Source of the DNA: an uncultured Flammeovirgaceae bacterium
GTDB taxonomy: Bacteria; Bacteroidota; Bacteroidia; Cytophagales; Cyclobacteriaceae
DNA: 6,041 bases
NCBI GenBank assembly: GCA_946886805.1
Contig: CAMPJM010000265.1
Location: 1-6,041, forward strand
Direction of reading: 5' to 3'
Shown: one piece after another, positions 1 to 4,687 of the stretch
Position numbering within the stretch: the first letter of the stretch is position 1
How the letters are laid out: every line of letters starts with the position of its first letter
The notes under the pieces: model-generated
Seen by the model: only the letters and a program-made list of their open reading frames with translations
What the model was told of the DNA's origin: nothing
The model's database searches: none
Program-made: the position numbers and the translations under genes

Positions 1-26
1 TAAATGAATCACTAGCCCCTTTTTAT

Positions 27-788
27 ATGAATACTGTTGAAAGGCACGAAGCAATAATTGCTAAGCTTCAAAAGGAGAATCAGATTGAAGTAGCAAATTT
101 ATGTGATGAGCTACAGGTTTCTTCCGTAACCATCCGAAAGGATCTGAAGTTTTTAGAAGAAAAGGGCTTCCTTTTTCGAACACATGGTGGAGCGACCTTA
201 AACAACCCTTATACCACCGATAGGCATGTCAATGAAAAGGAGAAGATTCACCTAAAGGAAAAAATGCAGATAGGGGTGGCAGCTGCTCGTCTCATACAAA
301 CCAATGATTCTATTGTTATTGCTTCCGGAACAACAGTACTGGCTCTTGCCAAAAACATCCAGCCAAAAGGCAATCTTACCGTTATCACCTCTGCACTTAA
401 CGTAGCCCTGGAGTTAACCCATCACCCGGAAATTGAAGTGATCCAGTTAGGGGGCTTGTTAAGAAAGAGCTCTTCATCTGTCACCGGCACGTACGCAGAA
501 AACAATCTGTCGGACTTTTCTTGTAGCAAGCTGTTTATGGGTGTGGATGGTATAGACCTGGAGTTTGGTTTAACGACGGCTAACGTGATGGAAGCGCTTC
601 TTAACCGGAAGATGATTGAGATTTCTCAAAAAACCATTGTCCTTACGGACTCTTCTAAATTTGGCAGACGAGGGTTCGGGAGGATCGGAGGTTTGGAGGA
701 TATTGATGAGATCATCACTGACAAAGGAATATCAAAGTATACCGTTGATGCGCTCGAAGAAATAGGCATCAAAGTAACGATTACTTAA
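27..788 (+). CDS. DeoR/GlpR-family transcriptional repressor
   Basis: This 253-residue protein has the usual length and layout of DeoR-family sugar-metabolism repressors. Residues 5-56 form the N-terminal winged helix-turn-helix: the recognition helix lies around SSVTIRKDLKFLEEKG (32-47), followed by the family hallmark RTHGGA at 51-56. The rest is the DeoRC sensor domain, an isomerase-like fold that binds phosphorylated sugars. SGTT (100-103), the TSALN stretch (121-125), the GG at 142-143 and DSSKFG (208-213) are typical phosphate-sugar pocket elements. Family members usually repress a nearby sugar-utilisation operon and release DNA on binding a sugar phosphate. Which sugar cannot be told here, because no catabolic gene is in view. 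The ATG at 27 fits the usual family start (MxxxERHxxI). The reading frame stays open to the window's left edge, so a longer start cannot be strictly excluded. A strong terminator follows the stop directly, so this gene ends its own transcript. Confidence 0.93.
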   Translation: MNTVERHEAIIAKLQKENQIEVANLCDELQVSSVTIRKDLKFLEEKGFLFRTHGGATLNNPYTTDRHVNEKEKIHLKEKMQIGVAAARLIQTNDSIVIASGTTVLALAKNIQPKGNLTVITSALNVALELTHHPEIEVIQLGGLLRKSSSSVTGTYAENNLSDFSCSKLFMGVDGIDLEFGLTTANVMEALLNRKMIEISQKTIVLTDSSKFGRRGFGRIGGLEDIDEIITDKGISKYTVDALEEIGIKVTIT

Positions 789-808
789 AAACCCTGCTGG
801 GTTTTTAA
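785..808 (+). terminator. Intrinsic terminator of the DeoR-family gene
   Basis: A perfect 10-base inverted repeat, TTAAAAACCC / GGGTTTTTAA with a TGCT loop, overlaps the stop codon. The GC core is short (CCC/GGG), but the 3' arm supplies a five-T run. The stem is flanked by A-runs on both sides, so it could work in both directions. It sits exactly where the end of the DeoR-family transcript is expected. Confidence 0.78.
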
Positions 809-1003
809 AAATGGCAATCAAAAAAATCTTTCGTGGTGCTGTGGTTGAATCAGTGCCATCTTCGGGTGTTCTTTTGTCGTAAGGATTCCATACATGAAAC
901 AGCCTTGCCTTTCCGAGAATTATTCCGGAATAACAACTCTGTGCCAACATGCTCATTGCAGTCTCTGTTCAGCTTTATAAACGTGTTCCCTCCACTAAAA
1001 AAA
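809..1003. other. Intergenic stretch without a supported gene
   Basis: Short open frames occur on both strands here, but none shows a recognisable domain, a plausible protein composition or a start context. I found no tRNA-like cloverleaf. The one notable element is a perfect 14-base palindrome at 920-933. The downstream part of the gap, from about 1010, is the promoter region of the FadR-type gene. Confidence 0.55.
920..933. repeat. Perfect 14-base palindrome
   Basis: TTATTCCGGAATAA reads the same on both strands with no spacer. It lies about 105 bases before the -7 box of the next gene. It could be a dimeric-regulator operator or the remnant of a hairpin, but no T-run follows and no function can be assigned. 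Confidence 0.4.
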
Positions 1004-1011
1004 ATGTCATT

Positions 1012-1020
1012 TGTACTACA
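1012..1020. promoter_or_regulatory. Candidate FadR-type operator (TGT-N3-ACA)
   Basis: TGT-ACT-ACA is a small dyad within TTGTACTACAT. It fits the GT-N3-AC core seen in many operators of the FadR subfamily of GntR regulators (general form TnGTnnnACnA). It ends 19 bases before the -7 box of the FadR-type gene, so a bound dimer would cover the -33 region. Autoregulation is therefore plausible. The motif is short, so this remains a prediction. Confidence 0.3.
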
Positions 1021-1039
1021 TAACAACTTATTTTTTTGT

Positions 1040-1047
1040 TATATTTG
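1040..1047 (+). promoter_or_regulatory. Bacteroidota -7 promoter box (TATATTTG)
   Basis: TATATTTG matches the Bacteroidota sigma-ABfr -7 consensus TAnnTTTG exactly. The nearest TTTG that could be a -33 element is at 1010-1013, which leaves a 26-base spacer, longer than the usual 17-23. Transcription would start near 1053 and give a leader of about 18 bases to the ATG at 1071. This supports the ATG over the upstream TTG at 1011. Confidence 0.6.
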
Positions 1048-1070
1048 AGGCGTTAATACATAAAGCAAAA

Positions 1071-1775
1071 ATGGAGACATTGAATAATTCAAACGTAGAT
1101 GGGCTGGAACGATTAGAAAACTTAACAATGGCCGACAGGGTGGAGGCTCAGCTTGGAAAATATTTTAAAGACAAGGGGCTAAAGCCGGGGGACTCAATCC
1201 CTAAAGAAATTGAAATTGCGGAAGCGCTGGGTGTAAGTCGAAATGTTGTAAGAGAAGCGTTAAGTAGATTCAGGATGCTGGGTATGGTGGAAACCAAGAA
1301 AAAGCGTGGGATGATTATGGCTCACCCCGATGTGTTGAGCACGCTTGAAAGAGTACTGGATCCTTATCTTTTGAGCGAAAGTGCGCGTAAAGAAATATTT
1401 GAATTGCGATTGGTTTTGGAAATGGGTTTGGCCGACCTGCTTTATGCCCGGATAAATGAAAAGGAAATAGAAGGGCTCAGCAAAATAGTGGAGCGGGAGG
1501 CGAAATCTACCACTCAAAAGGAGCGTGTACAATGTGACATAGATTTTCATGCAAGACTCTATATGATCGCCGGAAATGACATTTTAAGAAGATTTCAAAA
1601 ATTATTATTGCCTGTGTTTGATTTTGAAGTATCTTATGAATCAAAATTAAACGGTAATGTAGCATCTGGAAAGGTTAAACATAAGGACCTGGTAGAGGTG
1701 TTAAAAAGCGGAAGCCCCAATGATTTTCGTTCTGCCATGTACGAACATCTTAAACCTCATTTCGATAAATTATAG
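1071..1775 (+). CDS. GntR-family regulator, FadR subfamily (FCD domain)
   Basis: This is a 234-residue regulator. A GntR winged helix-turn-helix spans about residues 19-83, with PKEIEIAEALGVSRNVVREAL (44-64) as the diagnostic helix pair and the wing ending near 83. An all-helical FCD effector domain follows to the C-terminus. The spacing D156-x3-H160, H204 and H226 (21 residues between the last two) matches the four metal ligands known from metal-containing FCD proteins such as LldR, so the site looks intact. Family members usually sense carboxylates or sugar acids, often coordinated through that metal. The ATG at 1071 was chosen because a -7 box lies at 1040-1047. The in-frame TTG at 1011 would lie upstream of the transcription start and would add 20 residues outside the family's usual start. 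The gene stands between two regulated units, so its target is uncertain. A matching dyad upstream of the copper ATPase gene hints at that gene, but a distant metabolic target is equally possible. Confidence 0.9.
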   Translation: METLNNSNVDGLERLENLTMADRVEAQLGKYFKDKGLKPGDSIPKEIEIAEALGVSRNVVREALSRFRMLGMVETKKKRGMIMAHPDVLSTLERVLDPYLLSESARKEIFELRLVLEMGLADLLYARINEKEIEGLSKIVEREAKSTTQKERVQCDIDFHARLYMIAGNDILRRFQKLLLPVFDFEVSYESKLNGNVASGKVKHKDLVEVLKSGSPNDFRSAMYEHLKPHFDKL

Positions 1776-1809
1776 ACTGCAACGCTTGTTATGACTGTTT
1801 TAGGTTGAC

Positions 1810-1844
1810 CTATCGTCAATATCTTCGATGGTCATTGACGATAG
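1810..1844. repeat. Perfect 11-base inverted repeat
   Basis: CTATCGTCAAT (1810-1820) is followed after 13 bases by its exact reverse complement ATTGACGATAG (1834-1844). The loop contains ATC-TTC-GAT, which can form a small inner hairpin. No T-run follows, so it is not a standard intrinsic terminator. It lies 35 bases after the stop of the FadR-type gene and touches a second palindrome, which suggests a compound element. Confidence 0.65.
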
Positions 1845-1845
1845 A

Positions 1846-1873
1846 GCTTGCCCCGCACTTGTTGCGGGGAAGC
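1846..1873. repeat. GC-rich REP-like hairpin
   Basis: The arms GCTT-g-CCCCGC (1846-1856) and GCGGGG-AAGC (1864-1873) pair over ten bases with one bulged G and a 7-base loop (ACTTGTT). The core is much richer in GC than its surroundings. Its form resembles small interspersed palindromes found in many copies in some bacterial genomes. Copy number cannot be judged from one window. Confidence 0.55.
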
Positions 1874-1997
1874 ATCCAGGAAATCGCTTTTAGCGTTGCT
1901 TCTTGAACTCTCCAAAAGTTCCTCTAGTTAAAAGCACAAAAAGATCAATGTAGAAAACTCTGCATGTCCCTACACCATAAAATCATATAAATCTCAC

Positions 1998-2033
1998 CAG
2001 GAATTGTATAACACCGGGGCTTTTCCATTCCAG
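1998..2033. promoter_or_regulatory. Imperfect inverted repeat abutting the ATPase -7 box
   Basis: CAGGAAT (1998-2004) and ATTCCAG (2027-2033) are complementary at 6 of 7 positions, separated by 22 bases. The right arm touches the -7 box. It could be the operator of a copper-responsive regulator, but the arms are short and the spacing is wide, so it may be chance. Confidence 0.2.
2005..2013. promoter_or_regulatory. Candidate operator (TGT-N3-ACA) before the copper ATPase gene
   Basis: TGT-ATA-ACA, within TTGTATAACAC, has the same GT-N3-AC core and preceding T as the dyad before the FadR-type gene. It ends 20 bases before an identical -7 box (19 bases at the other promoter). It could be a second binding site of that regulator, or TTG at 2004-2006 could be a poorly spaced -33 element. 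This is based on pattern only. Confidence 0.27.
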
Positions 2034-2041
2034 TATATTTG
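2034..2041 (+). promoter_or_regulatory. Bacteroidota -7 promoter box of the copper cassette
   Basis: TATATTTG is an exact match to TAnnTTTG and identical to the box at 1040-1047. No -33 element is present at the usual distance. Transcription would start near 2047 and leave an AT-rich leader of about 33 bases before the ATPase ATG. A weak -33 region would fit a promoter that needs activation or is controlled by a regulator. No comparable box was seen before the two downstream genes, so this promoter probably serves the whole cassette. Confidence 0.6.
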
Positions 2042-2079
2042 TAATATAAATTAACTGTCAAAGAGATAAATTATAAAAA

Positions 2080-4347
2080 ATGGAAGCAGTAGAAGAAACC
2101 AGGCAACAACCAAAGGCACCTAAAGGGGATATAGTAAAAAAGACGCTACCTGTTACCGGAATGACCTGTGCTTCCTGCGCTGCCAGTGTGGAATCCATGA
2201 TGGCCTCGCAGGAAGGTGTTGTTAGCGCCGGGGTTAATTATGCCAATCAGACTGCCTTGGTAGAATACGAAAAGGATAAGGTAAAGCTAACCGACCTGCA
2301 AAAAGTTATCCAGTCTATTGGCTATGACCTGATCATAGAGGAGGAAGAAGGCACTAATGCCCAGGAGGAAGCGCAGCAAAAACATTATAAATCGCTTAAG
2401 GCGAAAACCATTTGGGCATCGGTGCTGGCATTTCCCGTAGTGGTTATCGGTATGTTCTTCATGGACATGCCCTACGCAAATTGGATTATGCTCGCCTTGA
2501 CTACGCCGGTGCTTTTCTGGTTTGGCAGAAGTTTTTTCGTCAACGCAGCAAAGCAGGCTAAATATGGCAAGGCCAATATGGACACGCTGGTAGCCTTGAG
2601 TACCGGTATCGCTTTCATTTTCAGTACCTTCAATACAATTTATCCAAGTTTCCTTCATAGCAGGGGGCTGCACCCTCACGTTTATTTTGAGGCAGCAGCA
2701 GTGATCGTAGCCTTTATTCTTCTAGGCAAATTATTGGAAGAGCGGGCAAAATCAAATACCTCATCGGCCATAAAAAAACTGATGGGACTTCAGCCTAAAA
2801 CCGTCAGGGTCATCAGTAATGGCGAAGAGAAAGAAATTCCCGTTTCGCAGGTGGCAGTAGGGGACAGAATTTTGGTGCGTCCGGGAGAGAAAATCCCTGT
2901 TGATGGGCGAGTAGCTTCTGGAAATTCATTTGTAGATGAAAGCATGATCAGCGGCGAGCCTATTCCTGTAGAGAAAAACACGGGGGAGAAGGTATTTGCC
3001 GGAACGGTCAACCAAAAAGGGAGTTTTCAATTTACAGCAGAGAAGGTAGGCGGACAAACACTGTTGGCGCAGATCATTAAAATGGTACAGGATGCTCAGG
3101 GCAGTAAAGCCCCGGTACAAAAACTGGTCGATAAAATTGCCGGAATATTTGTTCCGGTGGTGTTGGGGATAGCAGTACTTAGCTTTATTGTGTGGTTAGT
3201 AGCAGGAGGAGATAATGCCTTTACCCATGCTTTATTGGCCTTGGTAACCGTACTGGTTATCGCATGTCCCTGTGCTTTGGGTTTGGCCACGCCGACTGCA
3301 ATAATGGTAGGTGTAGGTAAAGGTGCCGAAAACAATATCCTGATCAAAGATGCGGAAAGCCTGGAACTGGGTCATAAGGTAAACGCTATCATATTGGATA
3401 AAACAGGAACCATAACGGAAGGAAAGCCGGAAGTTACCGATATGATTTGGGATACAAGCACTGGAAGCAATGACATCCTTAAGAGCGTTTTGCTCTCCAT
3501 CGAAAGTCAGTCAGAGCATCCTCTCGCCGACGCAGTTACCCAAAAATTAAAAGCTGATGGTGTCCCGCCCGTGGACCTGAATAAATTTGAGAGTGTCACC
3601 GGAAAAGGTGTAAAGGCCAGCTTTAAAAGCATGGATTATTTCATCGGTAACAAAAAACTGCTTGACGAAAATAGGATTGGAATAGCAGAAGCCATTGCCG
3701 CTACAGCGGAAAAATTGCAGGAAGAGGCAAAGACAGTCGTTTATTTCGCTGATGAGAAACAGGTATTGGCTGTTTTGGCAATAGCTGATAAGATTAAAGA
3801 AAGTTCAGCACAGGCTGTCGAAAGCTTGCAAAATCAAGGTATTGAGGTGTACATGCTTACCGGTGACAATTCCCAAACGGCCAAAGCAGTGGCAGCTAAA
3901 GTTGGCATTACAAATTTTAGGGCAGAAGTATTGCCATCCGATAAAGCCGATTTTGTTATTAAGCTGCAAAAGGAGGGTAAGATAGTCGCTATGGTAGGGG
4001 ACGGCATCAATGATTCTCATGCCCTGGCGCAGGCTGACGTAAGCATTGCCATGGGCAGGGGATCGGATATAGCCATGGATGTTGCCAAAATGACCTTGAT
4101 TTCATCAGATCTCAATCAAATTCCAAAGGCACTAAGGTTATCAAAGCTTACGGTAAGGACCATCAAGCAAAACCTTTTCTGGGCATTTATTTATAACGTC
4201 ATAGGCATTCCGATAGCAGCAGGAATATTGTACCCCTTCACTGGATTTTTACTGAACCCAATGATAGCTGGGGCAGCCATGGCCTTAAGTTCAGTTTCAG
4301 TGGTAAGTAACAGCTTACGCTTAAGAACGGTTAAATTGGATAAGTAA
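2080..4347 (+). CDS. copA: Copper(I)-exporting P1B-1-type ATPase (CopA)
   Basis: This 755-residue inner-membrane pump uses ATP to move Cu(I) out of the cytoplasm. After a charged tail comes one N-terminal HMA domain with GMTCASC (27-33). Eight membrane segments are arranged as in the P1B family. The actuator domain carries SGEP (291-294, the usual variant of TGE). The ion-binding helix has CPC (396-398), and the phosphorylation site is DKTGT with D440. The nucleotide domain has HP (480-481). TGD (594-596) and GDGIND (640-645) complete the catalytic core. YN (705-706) with a proline five residues on in segment 7, and MALSS (734-738) in segment 8, form the Cu(I)-specific signature and argue against Zn/Cd or Co pumps. 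All catalytic residues are present, so the enzyme should be active. GDGIND is followed by S-H rather than the common S-P, a minor variation. The gene ends in tandem stops TAA-TAG. The downstream HMA gene starts 53 bases later with no separate promoter visible, which suggests co-transcription. Confidence 0.96.
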   Translation: MEAVEETRQQPKAPKGDIVKKTLPVTGMTCASCAASVESMMASQEGVVSAGVNYANQTALVEYEKDKVKLTDLQKVIQSIGYDLIIEEEEGTNAQEEAQQKHYKSLKAKTIWASVLAFPVVVIGMFFMDMPYANWIMLALTTPVLFWFGRSFFVNAAKQAKYGKANMDTLVALSTGIAFIFSTFNTIYPSFLHSRGLHPHVYFEAAAVIVAFILLGKLLEERAKSNTSSAIKKLMGLQPKTVRVISNGEEKEIPVSQVAVGDRILVRPGEKIPVDGRVASGNSFVDESMISGEPIPVEKNTGEKVFAGTVNQKGSFQFTAEKVGGQTLLAQIIKMVQDAQGSKAPVQKLVDKIAGIFVPVVLGIAVLSFIVWLVAGGDNAFTHALLALVTVLVIACPCALGLATPTAIMVGVGKGAENNILIKDAESLELGHKVNAIILDKTGTITEGKPEVTDMIWDTSTGSNDILKSVLLSIESQSEHPLADAVTQKLKADGVPPVDLNKFESVTGKGVKASFKSMDYFIGNKKLLDENRIGIAEAIAATAEKLQEEAKTVVYFADEKQVLAVLAIADKIKESSAQAVESLQNQGIEVYMLTGDNSQTAKAVAAKVGITNFRAEVLPSDKADFVIKLQKEGKIVAMVGDGINDSHALAQADVSIAMGRGSDIAMDVAKMTLISSDLNQIPKALRLSKLTVRTIKQNLFWAFIYNVIGIPIAAGILYPFTGFLLNPMIAGAAMALSSVSVVSNSLRLRTVKLDK

Positions 4348-4366
4348 TAGCTGGATAAATAATAAA
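4337..4366 (+). repeat. Two-copy 15-base tandem repeat across the ATPase stop
   Basis: TGGATAAGTAATA (4337-4349) recurs as TGGATAAATAATA (4352-4364) with one mismatch and a 15-base period. The first copy contains the stop codon, so the last codons and stop have been duplicated into the spacer. This looks like a local slippage duplication with no assigned role. Confidence 0.5.
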
Positions 4367-4400
4367 GAACAAATAATCTAAAACAATAAATTTTATAAAT

Positions 4401-4610
4401 ATGAAAACGATGCAATTTAAAACGAATATTAAGTGTGATGCTTGTGTAGCAAAAGTTACCCCGCATTTGAACGCAGTAGAAGGACTTGAAAATTGGGAAG
4501 TGGATTTGAAAGACCCCAAAAGAACCTTGACTGTTTCCGCAAAGGAAGTTGAATCTAAAAAAATAGAAGAAGCATTAAGCAAAGCAGGTTATCAGGGAGA
4601 AAAACTCTAA
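4401..4610 (+). CDS. Stand-alone HMA-domain protein, putative copper chaperone
   Basis: This 69-residue cytoplasmic protein is a single heavy-metal-associated domain (beta-alpha-beta-beta-alpha-beta fold, CopZ/Atx1-like size). The metal loop is KCDAC with Cys12 and Cys15. It lacks the G-M-x of the classical GMxCxxC loop, having N-I-K before the first Cys. The C-terminal half (VESKKIEEALSKAGYQGEKL, about 50-69) is the expected helix-strand ending. It has no signal peptide. Its position just after the Cu(I) ATPase suggests that it binds Cu(I) and hands it to the pump's N-terminal HMA domain, or buffers cytoplasmic copper. The ATG at 4401 follows an A/T-rich leader typical of the phylum. Met4 (4410) is a possible alternative start. 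Copper as the metal is inferred from context, since the domain alone does not settle specificity. Confidence 0.88.
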   Translation: MKTMQFKTNIKCDACVAKVTPHLNAVEGLENWEVDLKDPKRTLTVSAKEVESKKIEEALSKAGYQGEKL

Positions 4611-4617
4611 GGCTGAT

Positions 4618-4655
4618 AAAAAAAAGGTGGTGGAAATTAGCCTCCTGCCACCTTT
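4618..4655. terminator. Stem-loop between the HMA and outer-membrane protein genes
   Basis: AAAGGTGG (4623-4630) and CCACCTTT (4648-4655) form a perfect 8-base stem with a 17-base loop. A second GGTGG register (4629-4633) offers an alternative pairing. On the + strand only three T residues follow, so termination would be weak or partial. On the - strand the stem would be followed by eight T residues, a good terminator, yet no - strand gene ends here. It may lower expression of the downstream gene or protect the upstream mRNA end. Confidence 0.5.
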
Positions 4656-4687
4656 AAACTACTATATACCAAATGCAATATAAAAAA

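Larger units (their letters stand above)
1776..2079. other. 304-base intergenic region with palindromes and promoter
   Basis: There is no credible gene here. From left to right it holds an 11-base-arm palindrome (1810-1844), a GC-rich hairpin (1846-1873), two weaker hairpins (CGCT/AGCG at 1885-1895 and GAACT/AGTTC at 1905-1921), and then the ATPase promoter region with a TATATTTG box at 2034-2041. No T-rich terminator was seen after the FadR-type gene. The palindromes are the only candidates for ending that transcript. Confidence 0.7.

Noticed and set aside
811..859. ATGGCA / TGCCAT inverted repeat after the DeoR-family terminator
   Set aside because: Six-base arms 37 bases apart are expected by chance, and nothing nearby supports a structure.
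732..956. Small - strand open frame overlapping the DeoR-family gene end and its terminator
   Set aside because: It crosses a strong hairpin and the end of a well-supported gene, and its product resembles nothing I recognise.
833..1048. Small + strand open frame in the gap between the two regulators
   Set aside because: The peptide has no recognisable domain and is rich in Cys, Phe and Leu, as random frames often are. It runs through the promoter of the next gene.
1011..1070. TTG-initiated N-terminal extension of the FadR-type regulator
   Set aside because: The extension spans the predicted -7 box at 1040-1047 and adds a hydrophobic stretch not expected in GntR regulators. The ATG at 1071 fits both the promoter and the family start.
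2287..2679. 130-residue - strand open frame inside the ATPase gene
   Set aside because: It lies wholly within a gene with every catalytic motif intact. Its His/Arg/Cys-rich composition is that of an antisense shadow.
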